Origin: Haemophilus parainfluenzae T3T1
GTDB lineage: Bacteria > Pseudomonadota > Gammaproteobacteria > Enterobacterales > Pasteurellaceae
Reading direction: 5' to 3'
NCBI RefSeq assembly: GCF_000210895.1
Contig: NC_015964.1
Coordinates: forward strand, 1,013,501-1,077,500
DNA: 64,000 nucleotides
Below the pieces are notes generated by a model, which worked only from the letters and a program-made list of their open reading frames with translations, did no database searches and had not been told where the DNA came from. The number at the start of each line of letters is the position of its first letter. Position 1 is the stretch's first letter. The position numbers were made by a program, and so were the translations under genes. This document shows positions 51,561 through 61,945 of the stretch, piece by piece.

Positions 51561-52850
51561 TTTTTCTTCATTTTGAAAAACACGGAAAAATCCCACCGCA
51601 CTTTGTAAAGTCTCACCATAAAAAATGAGAGGAATACGATTTCGTTGCCAAGGCGGAACGCCGAGCTCTTGCCAAATTTTTTTCATGGTTTCGGCAGGGC
51701 GATTATGCTGGCGTTTTACTTTGCCAGTATAAGCAAATCGTATTTGAATCGGCTCTTGTGTATCAGCAAGTTGAACTTGTTTGTCATTCCAATGCACTAA
51801 AATGCCTTTCGTATTGTGGGCAGCATAAATTGTTCCAAGATTATCAGGCAAGGTAATCTGTTGATTTAACGGCATATCAAGACAAGTTTGCGACAAATCA
51901 GAGAATTTTCCCGTTAAATAAAGACATTCCTGATAACGGCGAATAATATGCTCCCCTAGTTGAAATTGTGGGGATGCATCCGCTTTAGCCTGAATCACAT
52001 CATCAATAATATGCATTAATTGAATCTGCGTTGGCATGGCAATCTGATTTTTAGCCAGCCACATTCGCAAAAGTGCGGTTTGTTTTTGCGATGAATAGTT
52101 TAGAAAGTTTAGGAGCGAAAACTGTTTTTGATCCTCAAAAATATGCTGTTCAAAGCAGGTCTGTAATAATTCATTAATCAGTTGCTGTTGCTCAAAACAA
52201 TGTTGTGCGGCACGCTGAACCGCATAATCAAAATGCCCCCAGCGTTGGCGTAATTCAGGCAAAATTTGGTTGCGTAAGAAATTACGCTCGTAATGATTAT
52301 CTTGATTGCTTTCGTCTTCGACCCAAGACAGATTTTCTTGCTGAACGTAATCTTCTAATTCATTACGGCTAAAAGAAAGAAGAGGCCGTAAAATAGGCAT
52401 CCCAAATAATTGACTTTCTTTTTGCATGGCACCTAAACCTTGTAACCCTGCTCCGCGTTTTAGCGCCAGGAAAAAGGTTTCAGTTTGATCATTTAAATGA
52501 TGTGCAGTGACCAGATATTCGTCAGGTTGAATATGTGTCGAAATGGCCTGATAACGGGCTTCTCTTGCGCCAGCTTCAATGCCATCATGCATTTCCACTT
52601 TGACTTTTTCAACAATAAGTGGAATGGCAAATTGTTTACAGAGTTGTTGGCAATGAGCTGTCCAAGTATCCGCATTCGGGCTTAATCCATGATGGATATG
52701 AATAGCTCGCAGGCTTAAGTGCGGTCGTTTTTTGCTGAGTTTTTTAACTAAAGAGAGCAGTGCAGTTGAATCCAAACCACCGCTAAAAGCAATGAGAAGC
52801 TTATTGGCGGGGGTTGGAATTTGTGCTTGGAATAATGAAAAGAGATCCAT
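51558..52850 (-). CDS. tilS: tRNA(Ile)-lysidine synthase
   Basis: Changes C34 of tRNA-Ile(CAU) to lysidine so that it reads AUA. 430 aa. The PP-loop SGGLDSTAL at residues ~24-32 is the ATP-binding site, followed by HHGLSPNADTW and the HHLNDQTETF segment. The C-terminal domain is of normal size. It starts one base within the pdxY stop. Confidence 0.94.
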   Translation of the reverse strand: MDLFSLFQAQIPTPANKLLIAFSGGLDSTALLSLVKKLSKKRPHLSLRAIHIHHGLSPNADTWTAHCQQLCKQFAIPLIVEKVKVEMHDGIEAGAREARYQAISTHIQPDEYLVTAHHLNDQTETFFLALKRGAGLQGLGAMQKESQLFGMPILRPLLSFSRNELEDYVQQENLSWVEDESNQDNHYERNFLRNQILPELRQRWGHFDYAVQRAAQHCFEQQQLINELLQTCFEQHIFEDQKQFSLLNFLNYSSQKQTALLRMWLAKNQIAMPTQIQLMHIIDDVIQAKADASPQFQLGEHIIRRYQECLYLTGKFSDLSQTCLDMPLNQQITLPDNLGTIYAAHNTKGILVHWNDKQVQLADTQEPIQIRFAYTGKVKRQHNRPAETMKKIWQELGVPPWQRNRIPLIFYGETLQSAVGFFRVFQNEEK

Positions 52851-53716
52851 TAGGCAACTTTAACAGCTTTGTAGTTTGTACTTGGATTTAAGATTTCAAA
52901 ACGTGCAGCAATGGGTTGGAGTTCGTAAGATTTCAAATCAAAGGTAGTTTTCATTACGCCAGCAACGGCATTATTCATTTTTTCAAAAGCTTCAACATCG
53001 TTGCCACAGTTTAAGTAATGCGCCAAGAAAGTCCCCGCAATTAAATCACCCACACCAACTGGTTCAAAGTTAAATTTATAAAGCGGACGACTTAAATGCC
53101 ATACGCCTTCAGGTGTCGCCATAATGATTTCAAAGGTATCAGGATCATTTAATTTACCTGCTTTACCTAAGTGTTTAACTAAGACTTTTTTCACACCTTT
53201 GGCCACTAATGCATTGGCGGCTTTGAGCACATCGTCAAACGTGTTGATAGGGAAGTCAGAAAGTGTACGAAGTTCGGAAAGATTTGGGGTCATGATGTCC
53301 GCACGTGGAATGGCTTTTTCAATTAAGCGTTCACGTACACCATCCGCCACGACACAGACTTTTTCGGCATTTGGCATCACTGGATCGCACAAGTAAAGTG
53401 CATTTGGGTTACGAGCTTTAATTTTCTCTAAAGAATAGATAATTTGGTCAACTTGTTCAGCTGAACCTAAATAGCCAGAAAGTAACGCATCACATTCTTG
53501 AAGTTTTCCGATGGCATCTAAACCGTTGGCAATTTCACCAATTTGCTCTTGTGGAATCACCATGCCAGTCCATTTACCATATTGGGTATGGTTAGAGAAT
53601 TGTACGGTATTGAGTGCCCACACATCTACGCCTAATAGCTGCATTGGGAAAGTGGCGGATTTATTACCGGCAAAACCATAAACTACGTGGGATTGGATTG
53701 CTAATACGTTTTTCAT
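52850..53716 (-). CDS. pdxY: Pyridoxal kinase PdxY
   Basis: Phosphorylates pyridoxal to PLP (salvage). 288 aa. PfkB-like fold: [40 protein letters not shown] and [11 protein letters not shown] with catalytic Asp. Upstream of tilS on the same strand with overlap. Confidence 0.94.
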   Translation of the reverse strand: MKNVLAIQSHVVYGFAGNKSATFPMQLLGVDVWALNTVQFSNHTQYGKWTGMVIPQEQIGEIANGLDAIGKLQECDALLSGYLGSAEQVDQIIYSLEKIKARNPNALYLCDPVMPNAEKVCVVADGVRERLIEKAIPRADIMTPNLSELRTLSDFPINTFDDVLKAANALVAKGVKKVLVKHLGKAGKLNDPDTFEIIMATPEGVWHLSRPLYKFNFEPVGVGDLIAGTFLAHYLNCGNDVEAFEKMNNAVAGVMKTTFDLKSYELQPIAARFEILNPSTNYKAVKVA

Positions 53717-53788
53717 TTTGAGTTCTCCTTTTATATTATTTTAGGCATTGATGCATTTTCTGGCATCCATGTATTATTCTTTAAACAC

Positions 53789-53820
53789 AAAAAAGAGCGG
53801 TTAAATTAACCGCTCTTTTT
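53789..53820. terminator. Terminator between accA and pdxY
   Basis: AAGAGCGGTTAA and TTAACCGCTCTT form a perfect stem with A and T runs, one base away from the uptake signal sequence in each arm. Confidence 0.9.
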
Positions 53821-53828
53821 ATATATTA

Positions 53829-54776
53829 TTAACAATAGCCATAAGACATTAAACGTTCGTAACGTCTTTCTAATAAGCCATCTTTGTCGAAAGTATCTAA
53901 TTCGTTTAGTTCTTCAACAAGACATTGTTTTAAATTGCGTGCCATTTCATGATAATTACGATGTGCACCACCTAATGGTTCTGGAACGATATTATCAATT
54001 AAACCTAACTCTTTTAAACGAGTTGCGGTTAAGCCCATGACTTCTGCTGCGGTTGACGCTTTTTCTGCGCTCTTCCACAAGATAGACGCACAACCTTCTG
54101 GTGAAATAACGGAATAAGTTGAATATTGCAACATATTCACTTTGTCACCCACACCAATGGCTAATGCACCGCCGGAACCGCCTTCACCGATTACCGTACA
54201 GATAATTGGCACTTTTAAGGTAGACATTTCACGTAAGTTGCGAGCAATGGCTTCAGATTGACCACGTTCTTCCGCACCGATGCCTGGGTAAGCCCCTGGT
54301 GTATCGATAAAGGTAATAATAGGTAAGTTGAAACGCTCAGCCATTTGCATTAAACGTAATGCTTTACGATAACCTTCTGGTGCTGGCATACCAAAGTTAC
54401 GTGCCACTTTATCTTTTACCGTACGACCTTTTTGATGACCGATAACCATCACAGAACGACCATCTAAACGCGCAAGACCACCTACGATTGCTTTATCATC
54501 TGCAAAGGCACGATCGCCCGCAAGCTCTTGGAAATCAGTAAAAATATGTTCGATATAATCAAGAGTGTATGGACGATTTGGGTGACGCGCCATACGAGAA
54601 ACCTGCCATGCATCAAGATTTGCAAAGGTTTTTTTGGTTAATTCATCGCTTTTCTTTTGTAAGCGTTTAATTTCATCGTGTAAATCAATTTTGTCATCAG
54701 ATGCTGAACGTAGCGCTTCAATTTTGGCTTCAAGTTCAGCAATAGGTAATTCAAAATCTAAATATTCTTGGCTCAT
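53829..54776 (-). CDS. accA: Acetyl-CoA carboxylase carboxyltransferase subunit alpha
   Basis: With AccD transfers CO2 from carboxybiotin to acetyl-CoA, the first step of fatty acid synthesis. 315 aa. N-terminal [16 protein letters not shown], then [23 protein letters not shown] and [15 protein letters not shown]. Stands upstream of pdxY on the minus strand but is separated by a terminator. Confidence 0.96.
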   Translation of the reverse strand: MSQEYLDFELPIAELEAKIEALRSASDDKIDLHDEIKRLQKKSDELTKKTFANLDAWQVSRMARHPNRPYTLDYIEHIFTDFQELAGDRAFADDKAIVGGLARLDGRSVMVIGHQKGRTVKDKVARNFGMPAPEGYRKALRLMQMAERFNLPIITFIDTPGAYPGIGAEERGQSEAIARNLREMSTLKVPIICTVIGEGGSGGALAIGVGDKVNMLQYSTYSVISPEGCASILWKSAEKASTAAEVMGLTATRLKELGLIDNIVPEPLGGAHRNYHEMARNLKQCLVEELNELDTFDKDGLLERRYERLMSYGYC

Positions 54777-54864
54777 TTCTTATCCTAAAAATATCGTCAA
54801 AAGTTGCCCGCACTTTATCAAGATTTAAGGTGTGGTGCAAATGGTTTTCACTGGTTGGAGCGGA

Positions 54865-55650
54865 TTATAAATATTCCTTTTTTAGTAATGATAACAAAAA
54901 CAAAAATGCGGAACAAATTACGACAGAAGGTCCTGCCGCCGTATCATAAAAAGCAGAAAGGAATAACCCGCCAACGACGGAAAGCATACTGATTAAAATC
55001 GCAATAAGCACCATTTGCTCAGGCGTTTTTGCAAAACGTCTTGCTGTTGCGGCTGGAATAATTAAGAGTGATGTAATAATCAGAGCCCCAACAAACTTCA
55101 TACTTAATGCGATCGTCAGTGCGGTCAAAATCATTAAGATAAATCGCATTTTTTTAATGTTAATGCCTTCTACTTGAGCCAGTTCAGGTGAAACTGTGGT
55201 GGAGAGTAAGGCTTGCCAGAAGTAAAGCAGTGTGCCTAATACAATAACAACACCCGCGCCAATATAAGGTAAGTCGTTAAAATTAATGGCGAGCAAATCC
55301 CCAAAAAGATAACTCATTAAATCTACACGGACATTTTTAAGTAAGCCAACGGTGACCACACCAAGAGAAAGACAACTGTGCGCGATAATCCCTAAAAGGG
55401 TATCCACTGAAAATTGCGTGTTACTTTCGAGCCATACCATTAATACGGCGAGAATAATCGTCAAAATTACAATGGCAACATAAGGATTAATTTGTAGGAA
55501 AATCCCTAATGCCACACCAAGCAAGGCCGAGTGGGAAAGGGTATCACCAAAATAAGCCATTTTACGCCACACCACAAAGGCACCGAGTGGTGCGGTAATT
55601 AAGGAAAGCAGTAAGCCCGTAAGCAAGGCGGGAAATAAAATCTCAAACAT
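54865..55650 (-). CDS. znuB: Zinc ABC transporter permease ZnuB
   Basis: Inner-membrane permease of high-affinity zinc uptake. 261 aa with about eight hydrophobic segments. Family segments PLGAFVVWRKMAYFGDTLSHSALLGVALG and SLLIIPAATARRF. It ends the znuC-znuB pair. No substrate-binding znuA gene is next to it. Confidence 0.93.
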   Translation of the reverse strand: MFEILFPALLTGLLLSLITAPLGAFVVWRKMAYFGDTLSHSALLGVALGIFLQINPYVAIVILTIILAVLMVWLESNTQFSVDTLLGIIAHSCLSLGVVTVGLLKNVRVDLMSYLFGDLLAINFNDLPYIGAGVVIVLGTLLYFWQALLSTTVSPELAQVEGINIKKMRFILMILTALTIALSMKFVGALIITSLLIIPAATARRFAKTPEQMVLIAILISMLSVVGGLFLSAFYDTAAGPSVVICSAFLFLLSLLKKEYL

Positions 55651-55659
55651 GGTTTTTCC

Positions 55660-56454
55660 TTATTGTTGGCATTCTGATGGATTGGCACTGCAACTACAAA
55701 CATCACCATGCATATTATGGTGATGATTATGATGGTGCGTATAAAAGCCCACATTTTGTGAGATTTGATTGCCCCAAAGGCGCATAAATGTGGGATCATT
55801 CGATAGGCTTTCGGGTGTGCCGGCACAGCAAATATGTTGATTGATGCACAACACTTCTTTACTGTCCGCCATCACGATATGCAAGTCATGGGAAACCATT
55901 AAAACCGCACAATTTAAGGCTTGTTGAGTGCGATGAATCAGCTGATAAAGTTCAGCTTGACCATTAATATCCACCCCTTGAGTCGGTTCATCTAACACCA
56001 GTAAATTGGGTTTATTCAAAATTGCACGAGCCAATAGCACACGTTGCATTTCGCCACCAGAGAGTTTTTGCATATTATTTTTTCTCAAATGAGTGATAGA
56101 GAGTTGCTCAAGTGCGGTTGATATTTCTTGTGTTTTAACGCCTTTTTTGAGCGCAAGAAAACGCTCAACTGTCATCGGTAAGCTGTGATCGAGGTGAATT
56201 TTTTGTGGAACATAGCCAATTCTGACATTAGCGCTATAAATCACCTCACCCGATGTCGGCGTTTGCAATTTTAATAAGGTTTTTAAGAGGGTCGATTTTC
56301 CCCCACCATTTGGCCCGACAATGGTGATAATCGAATTGGGATAAATGCTGAGATTAATATCCCGCAATGCCGTCTTTTGTTCAAAGACCACATTGATATT
56401 TTTCAGTGTAATTAATGGTGTGGGTTGGGCTGGTTGAATGGCGCGAATCTGCAT
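55660..56454 (-). CDS. znuC: Zinc ABC transporter ATPase ZnuC
   Basis: Energises ZnuB. 264 aa. Walker [10 protein letters not shown], signature [14 protein letters not shown], Walker [13 protein letters not shown] and H-loop MVSHD are complete. The C-terminal tail is rich in His ([10 protein letters not shown]) with three Cys, possibly a zinc sensing or holding site. znuB follows after 9 bases. Confidence 0.94.
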   Translation of the reverse strand: MQIRAIQPAQPTPLITLKNINVVFEQKTALRDINLSIYPNSIITIVGPNGGGKSTLLKTLLKLQTPTSGEVIYSANVRIGYVPQKIHLDHSLPMTVERFLALKKGVKTQEISTALEQLSITHLRKNNMQKLSGGEMQRVLLARAILNKPNLLVLDEPTQGVDINGQAELYQLIHRTQQALNCAVLMVSHDLHIVMADSKEVLCINQHICCAGTPESLSNDPTFMRLWGNQISQNVGFYTHHHNHHHNMHGDVCSCSANPSECQQ

Positions 56455-56520
56455 AATTCCCCCTTTAAAAATAGCTCCCTAAAATAGCTCATTTCCTCCT
56501 TTTTCTCAAGAAATTCTGAC

Positions 56521-56541
56521 TATGCCTAATATTTAGGCATA
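56521..56541. promoter_or_regulatory. Perfect palindrome between znuC and mepM
   Basis: Arms TATGCCTAA and TTAGGCATA with centre TAT, 9+3+9. It lies about 67 bases before znuC and 90 before mepM, so it could regulate either gene. It does not match the E. coli Zur consensus closely. Identity of the regulator is unknown. Confidence 0.5.
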
Positions 56542-56631
56542 AGATTTGACATTTTTAGGGTAAAATGAATTTTTCCCAGAGTTTGTAGTCTGAAAAACGA
56601 AAATCTTTTTTATTCATTTTAAAGGTATCAA

Positions 56632-58110
56632 ATGGTCCAACACGTTAAATTAGCCAGAGATAGACGGAAACGAAAATCCCGCATAAAAGCGGCGATTTTT
56701 TTTGCCGCACTTTTGCTTATTTTAACGGGCATTTTCCTCGCCTTTAAAGATACCGCTGATTATGATCCTTCTCTGCAAAGTAATCTTGAGCCAGAGATGG
56801 TGGATAACGTTCAATATCAATCTCTTACACCTGAAAAAACAGAATCGGGCAATCCTCAATCTCAAGAAGGTGAACATCCTGAAGCAAAACAACAGGCTAA
56901 CACGGAAGATGCAACTTCTTATGATGATGAACTTCAAGCCAAAGATGATGAAGTAGATGAAATCAAACCACAGTTTGACGATCTTAATGATTTACCAAAA
57001 GACGCTCAAGATGCGCTGAGTGGTATTTTAGATGTAGCCGATCAAGCATTACGTATTACCGATCAATTTAGTCATACCGTGGTGCGTGGTGACTCATTAA
57101 AAGATGTGTTAGAGCTTTCTGGTTTAGAAGATGATACGGCGAAGAATTTAATTGCCGAGTATCCTGAATTAAAAACCTTGCGTGCAGGTCAGCAGTTCTA
57201 TTGGATCTTAGATAAAGAAGATCAACTGGAATATTTAAACTGGCTGGTGTCTGAAAAAGAAGAACGCATTTATGAACGCACGGAAGACGGTAAGTTTAAA
57301 CGCCAAATTCTAGAGAAGAAAAGTATCTGGAAGAAAGAGGTGCTAAAAGGCACGATTAACGGATCTTTTGCATCAAGTTTGCGTGATTTAGGTTTGGATG
57401 GTCGTCAAATTAGCCAACTAAGTTCTGCGTTACAATGGCAGGTAAGCCTTCAAAAACTCAGCAAAGGCACCAAATTTGCGATTTTAGTATCACGTGAATA
57501 TTTAGGCGATAAATTAACCGGTCAAGGTAACGTTGAAGCGATTCACATCATGGCAGAGGGGAAGAGCTATTATGGTATTCAAGCAGCCAATGGTCGTTAC
57601 TACGATAAGCAAGGGGAAACCCTTGGCAAAGGTTTCGCGCGTTATCCATTGCAACGTCAAGCGCGTATTTCGTCACCATTTAACCCAAATCGTCGCCATC
57701 CGGTAACAGGGCGTGTTCGTCCGCATAAAGGGGTGGACTTTGCTGTTTCACCGGGTACGCCAGTTATTGCGCCAGCAGAAGGTGTGGTAGAAAAAGTGGC
57801 TTATCAAGCCGGTGGTGCAGGACGTTATGTGGTAATACGCCATGGTCGTGAATATCAAACGGTGTATATGCATTTAAGTCGTGCTTTAGTACGTGCAGGT
57901 CAAACTGTGAAGAAAGGGGAGCGCATTGCATTAACCGGTAATACAGGGATTTCAACCGGCCCACACTTGCACTACGAGTTTCATATTAATGAACGTGCGG
58001 TGAACCCGCTTACGGTGAAATTGCCGGGTACCAGCAGCGGAATGGCAACGGCAGAACGTAAGCAATTCTTAGTCCGAGCGAAAGAAGTTGAAAGAACGTT
58101 AAAATTATAG
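56632..58110 (+). CDS. mepM: Murein DD-endopeptidase MepM (M23 peptidase)
   Basis: Cuts peptide cross-links so new murein can be inserted. 492 aa. One N-terminal membrane anchor (~residues 20-42), an acidic linker rich in Asp/Glu, a LysM/OapA-like part ([18 protein letters not shown]) and the LytM/M23 domain with zinc ligands in HKGVDF and HLHYEF. The znuCB-mepM neighbourhood resembles znuCB-znuA-yebA of E. coli, but znuA is missing. Confidence 0.92.
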   Translation: MVQHVKLARDRRKRKSRIKAAIFFAALLLILTGIFLAFKDTADYDPSLQSNLEPEMVDNVQYQSLTPEKTESGNPQSQEGEHPEAKQQANTEDATSYDDELQAKDDEVDEIKPQFDDLNDLPKDAQDALSGILDVADQALRITDQFSHTVVRGDSLKDVLELSGLEDDTAKNLIAEYPELKTLRAGQQFYWILDKEDQLEYLNWLVSEKEERIYERTEDGKFKRQILEKKSIWKKEVLKGTINGSFASSLRDLGLDGRQISQLSSALQWQVSLQKLSKGTKFAILVSREYLGDKLTGQGNVEAIHIMAEGKSYYGIQAANGRYYDKQGETLGKGFARYPLQRQARISSPFNPNRRHPVTGRVRPHKGVDFAVSPGTPVIAPAEGVVEKVAYQAGGAGRYVVIRHGREYQTVYMHLSRALVRAGQTVKKGERIALTGNTGISTGPHLHYEFHINERAVNPLTVKLPGTSSGMATAERKQFLVRAKEVERTLKL

Positions 58111-58117
58111 CGAATGA

Positions 58118-58145
58118 AGTGCGGTCAAATTTGACCGCATTTTTT
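58118..58145 (+). terminator. mepM terminator containing an uptake signal
   Basis: TGCGGTCAA and TTGACCGCA with a 2-base centre, then a T run. The left arm continues to the full AAGTGCGGT. Confidence 0.85.
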
Positions 58146-58223
58146 ATACGCCTAAAAATTAGCCGAAAACTGACCGCACTTCATCTTTTCTCTTTTCCTT
58201 CAATATGCTATTCTTTTTGCATT

Positions 58224-58238
58224 TCGAAATTATTCTCA
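58224..58238 (+). promoter_or_regulatory. Candidate Fur box before the iron transport operon
   Basis: Minus-strand reading TGAGAATAATTTCGA fits 10 of 14 positions of the 7-1-7 Fur consensus TGATAATNATTATCA. It ends six bases before the first permease ATG. Iron regulation would make biological sense. Confidence 0.45.
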
Positions 58239-58244
58239 TTTATT

Positions 58245-59198
58245 ATGATTAAGCGGCGTTATCTGATTTTTCTTTTAATCGTGCTTTCCTTTGTTTCACT
58301 TTTTCTCGGGGTAAGTACCGTTAATTTACAAGGATTACTGAATTTTGAAGGTAATCAGTGGCAGATTTTTTTCATCAGTCGTGTGCCGCGTTTAATCAGT
58401 ATTTTGATTGCGGGTGCCTCTTTAAGTATTTGTGGCTTGGTGATGCAGCAACTCAGCCGAAACCGATTTGTTTCTCCCACCACGGCGGGCACAATGGACA
58501 GCGCACGATTAGGCATTTTAATGGCCATGCTGTTTTTCCCAACAGCTTCAATGTTGTTAAAAACCGCCATTGCGGTCATCGTGTCTTTCCTTGGCACATT
58601 ATTATTTATGACGATTCTGTCCCGTTTGAAATTCAAGGACACGATTTTTGTGCCCTTAGTGGGGATTATGTTTGGTAATATCATCAGTTCAATTACTGCC
58701 TTTATCGCTTATAAAGAAGATCTATTGCAAAACTTATCCGGGTGGTTACAAGGGGACTTTTCTCTTGTGATGTCAGGCCGTTATGAATTGTTGTATTTCA
58801 GTATTCCTACACTCATCGTGGCTTATTTATTTGCCCATCGTTTTTCTATTGTCGGGATGGGGAAAGATTTTGCGGTTAATCTAGGTCTAAATTACAACCA
58901 GGTACTTTATCTCGGTCTGCTCATTGTGGCGGTGGTGTCCTCGATTATTATCGTGTCTGTTGGCGTGATCCCTTTCTTGGGGCTAATTATTCCAAATATC
59001 GTCACGCTTTATTTAGGGGATAACTTGAAGAAAGTGTTATCTCATACCGCCTTGTTAGGTGCGGTATTTGTCTTATTCTGCGATATTTTAGGTCGAAGTG
59101 TGATTTATCCTTATGAGATTTCCATTAATGCCGTGGTTGGCGTATTTGGCAGTGGTATCTTCTTATTTTTATTATTAAAACGGTATAGAAATGGCTAA
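58245..59198 (+). CDS. Iron-siderophore ABC transporter permease 1 (FecCD family)
   Basis: Inner-membrane permease, 317 aa from the ATG at 58245. The long extension back to 58119 is not coding. FecCD/BtuC family with about nine hydrophobic segments; RVPRLISILIAGASLSICGLVMQQLSRNRFVSPTTAGTMDSARLG and the C-terminal [21 protein letters not shown] are typical. Close to YclN/VctD permeases for catechol-type siderophores. Overlaps permease 2 by 8 bases. Confidence 0.9.
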   Translation: MIKRRYLIFLLIVLSFVSLFLGVSTVNLQGLLNFEGNQWQIFFISRVPRLISILIAGASLSICGLVMQQLSRNRFVSPTTAGTMDSARLGILMAMLFFPTASMLLKTAIAVIVSFLGTLLFMTILSRLKFKDTIFVPLVGIMFGNIISSITAFIAYKEDLLQNLSGWLQGDFSLVMSGRYELLYFSIPTLIVAYLFAHRFSIVGMGKDFAVNLGLNYNQVLYLGLLIVAVVSSIIIVSVGVIPFLGLIIPNIVTLYLGDNLKKVLSHTALLGAVFVLFCDILGRSVIYPYEISINAVVGVFGSGIFLFLLLKRYRNG

Positions 59199-60150
59199 GA
59201 AATCTTCTTCTCAACTGATTGTATTGTCGTTGTTAGCCATTGTTTCTCTTGCACTCTATTTAGGCTACAACTTACCAAACCGTTGGCAATATGCCTTGGA
59301 AAATCGTGCCTTATCCTTAATTGCGATTGTTATTACAGGCGCGGCAATTGCACTTGCTACGATGATCTTCCAAACGGTTGTGAATAACCGAATTCTCACC
59401 CCGAGTATTTTAGGGTTAGATTCGCTGTATTTACTGATTCAAACGACGATTATTTTCCTTTTCGGTTCGACCACATTGCTTTCAATGAATTCCATTGCCT
59501 TGTTTGTATTGTGTACGGGATTAATGATGGCCTTTTCATTAGTGCTTTATCACTTCCTGTTTAAGAAAGAAAATCAAAATATTTTCTTCTTGTTGCTTGT
59601 TGGGATTATTTTCGGCACCTTCTTTGGCAGTTTAACGACGTTTATGGAAGTGTTGATTGATCCAAATGAATTCCAGATCGCACAAGATATTGGCTTTGCA
59701 AGCTTCAACCGAATCAATACACAAATCTTGTGGGTAGCATTAGCCATTTTAGTGGCGACGATTGTTTTCAGCCTGAGATATTGGCATTGCTTTGATGTGT
59801 TGGCGTTAGGACGAGAAAATGCCATTAACTTAGGAATCGATTATCAAAAGACTTTAAAAGTCCTCTTAATTCTCGTGGCAATTTTAACGTCAGTGTCGAC
59901 CGCACTTGTTGGTCCACTTACTTTCCTGGGGTTATTGGTGATGAATGTGACCTTTGAATTTGTTCGTGATTATCGCCACAAGGTACTCATTCCTGCCGCG
60001 ATGTTAATTTCCATTATTACCTTGGTTTTAGGGCAATTATTGGTGACGCATATTTTTACGTTCCGCACGACATTAAGCATCATCGTTAATTTTGTCGGTG
60101 GCGTGTACTTTATTTATTTGTTATTAAGAGCAAACAAAAAATGGCAATAG
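59191..60150 (+). CDS. Iron-siderophore ABC transporter permease 2 (FecCD family)
   Basis: 319 aa, nine or ten hydrophobic segments, the partner of permease 1 in a heterodimer. ITGAAIALATMIFQTVVNNRILTPSILGLDSLYLLIQT and LTFLGLLVMNVTFEFVRDYRHKVLIPAAMLIS are FecCD motifs, the latter facing the ATPase. Similar to YclO/VctG. Overlaps the ATPase gene by 10 bases. Confidence 0.9.
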   Translation: MAKKSSSQLIVLSLLAIVSLALYLGYNLPNRWQYALENRALSLIAIVITGAAIALATMIFQTVVNNRILTPSILGLDSLYLLIQTTIIFLFGSTTLLSMNSIALFVLCTGLMMAFSLVLYHFLFKKENQNIFFLLLVGIIFGTFFGSLTTFMEVLIDPNEFQIAQDIGFASFNRINTQILWVALAILVATIVFSLRYWHCFDVLALGRENAINLGIDYQKTLKVLLILVAILTSVSTALVGPLTFLGLLVMNVTFEFVRDYRHKVLIPAAMLISIITLVLGQLLVTHIFTFRTTLSIIVNFVGGVYFIYLLLRANKKWQ

Positions 60151-60902
60151 AAATTCGCAATATTACTAAAAGTTACGGAAGCAAAAAGGTGGTGGATAAT
60201 GTATCAATCACCATTCCTACGGGGAAAATTACGTCTTTTATCGGGCCGAATGGCGCGGGGAAGAGTACGGTGCTGTCTATTATGAGCCGTTTGTTGAATG
60301 CTGATAGTGGTGAGATCTATCTCAACGGTGAATTGCTCAATCGTAAGAAAAGTAGCGATATTGCGAAACAACTTGCGATTTTAAAGCAAACTAACAACAT
60401 TAATTTGCGTCTAACCATTGAGGATTTAGTCGCTTTTGGGCGTTTTCCTTATAGCAAAGGAAACTTAACCCAAACTGACCGCACTTTTATTGATAATGCC
60501 ATTGCCTATATGAATTTAGATGATATTCGTCATCAATATATCGATAACTTAAGTGGTGGGCAGCGACAACGCGCTTATATTGCGATGACACTTGCACAAG
60601 ATACGGATTATATTTTATTGGATGAACCATTAAATAACCTGGATATGAAACATTCTGTGCAGATTATGCAAGTTTTGCGTAAATTAGCGACAGAACTCAA
60701 CAAAACCGTGGTGATTGTGATTCACGATATTAATTTTGCCTCTTGTTACTCAGACTACATTGTTGCCATGAAAAATGGAAAATTGGTACACCAAGGGGAA
60801 GTTAACCACATTATGCAATCACCCGTGCTACAAGATATTTACGATATGACGATACCTATTCAGGATATCGACGACCATAAAATTGCCGTTTATTTTAGAT
60901 AA
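60141..60902 (+). CDS. Iron-siderophore ABC transporter ATPase
   Basis: 253 aa ATPase. Walker A GPNGAGKST, signature LSGGQRQRAYIAMTLAQ, Walker B YILLDEPLNNLD and H-loop VIHD are intact. Similar to YclP/VctC/CeuD. Overlaps permease 2, with the binding protein gene 14 bases downstream. Confidence 0.93.
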   Translation: MAIEIRNITKSYGSKKVVDNVSITIPTGKITSFIGPNGAGKSTVLSIMSRLLNADSGEIYLNGELLNRKKSSDIAKQLAILKQTNNINLRLTIEDLVAFGRFPYSKGNLTQTDRTFIDNAIAYMNLDDIRHQYIDNLSGGQRQRAYIAMTLAQDTDYILLDEPLNNLDMKHSVQIMQVLRKLATELNKTVVIVIHDINFASCYSDYIVAMKNGKLVHQGEVNHIMQSPVLQDIYDMTIPIQDIDDHKIAVYFR

Positions 60903-60916
60903 ATAAGGAAATCTTC

Positions 60917-61825
60917 ATGAAAAAAACATTATCAACTTTAGCACTTTCACTCTTTGCATTTGCCGGTATTGCACAAGCGGCGGATATTACCGTTGAAAAT
61001 GCTGCTGGAAAACAGGTTGTGCCACAAAATCCACAGCGAGTCATTGTGCTTGATTTTGGGGCGGCAGACACACTTCGTGCATTAGGTGTGCAAGATAAAA
61101 TCGTGGGCTTCCCACAAAGTGGAAAAATTCCAAGCTACCTTTCAGAATTTGCAGACAAAAAATATAAAAATGTCGGCGATTTGAAAGAACAATCATTGGA
61201 GCAAATTAACGAACTTAATCCGGATTTGATCATTGCGTCTAAACGTCAAGAAAAAATGATCGACAAATTTAAAGAAATCGCACCAGTATTTAATGTTGAA
61301 AATGACTACACGAATTACTACCCGAGTTTTCAACAAAATGTGACCGCACTTGGTCAGATCTTTGGTAAAGAAAATATTGCGAAAGAAAAACTTTCAGCGT
61401 TGGAGAGTAAGGTTGCTGAAGTAGCAAAAGATGCAAAAGACAAAACCGCCTTATTGGTACTTGTCAATGAAAGTAAAATCAGTGCCTTTGGTGACGGTTC
61501 TCGTTATGGAATGGTGTATCAAAAATTTGGTTTTAAACCGATTGATGACAGCATCAAATCCTCTACGCACGGACAAAGTGTTGGTTTTGAATATATCTTA
61601 GAAAAAAATCCAGACTTTTTACTTGTCGTGGACCGTACCGCGGCGATTACAGAAAAAGCCAACAATGCACAAAAAGTGTTGGATAACGATATCATCAAAC
61701 AAACCAAAGCGTATAAAGATGGACACATTGTGTATCTTGATGCAGCCAATTGGTATCTTGCGTTTGGTGGTTTAGAAAGCATGGAAATCATCGCACAAGA
61801 ACTTGATCGTGCAGTGAAAAAATAA
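60917..61825 (+). CDS. Iron-siderophore periplasmic binding protein
   Basis: 302 aa with a 21-residue signal peptide (MKKTLSTLALSLFAFAGIAQAA) and no lipobox Cys. The class III fold is seen from the two ends: RVIVLDFGAADTLRALG and the C-terminal YLDAANWYLAFGGLESM. Most like CeuE/VctP/YclQ, which bind Fe3+ with catecholate siderophores. RBS AAGGAA. Haemophilus does not make catecholate siderophores, so uptake from other bacteria is the likely use. Confidence 0.9.
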   Translation: MKKTLSTLALSLFAFAGIAQAADITVENAAGKQVVPQNPQRVIVLDFGAADTLRALGVQDKIVGFPQSGKIPSYLSEFADKKYKNVGDLKEQSLEQINELNPDLIIASKRQEKMIDKFKEIAPVFNVENDYTNYYPSFQQNVTALGQIFGKENIAKEKLSALESKVAEVAKDAKDKTALLVLVNESKISAFGDGSRYGMVYQKFGFKPIDDSIKSSTHGQSVGFEYILEKNPDFLLVVDRTAAITEKANNAQKVLDNDIIKQTKAYKDGHIVYLDAANWYLAFGGLESMEIIAQELDRAVKK

Positions 61826-61840
61826 TACAAAAAAACATCT

Positions 61841-61868
61841 AAAAGGGCAGTCAACGATTGCCCTTTTT
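61841..61868 (+). terminator. Terminator of the iron transport operon
   Basis: AAAAGGGCA and TGCCCTTTT with a 9-base loop, then T residues. Confidence 0.85.
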
Positions 61869-61945
61869 ATATGTAAATTAATCTTTACACATATCAATAA
61901 ACTCCCTATCATATCGGCATCATTCAATAAAATTGAGCTTATTTT

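Noticed and set aside
58119-58244. N-terminal extension of the first iron permease
   Set aside because: It runs through the mepM terminator; the ATG at 58245 fits the family start.
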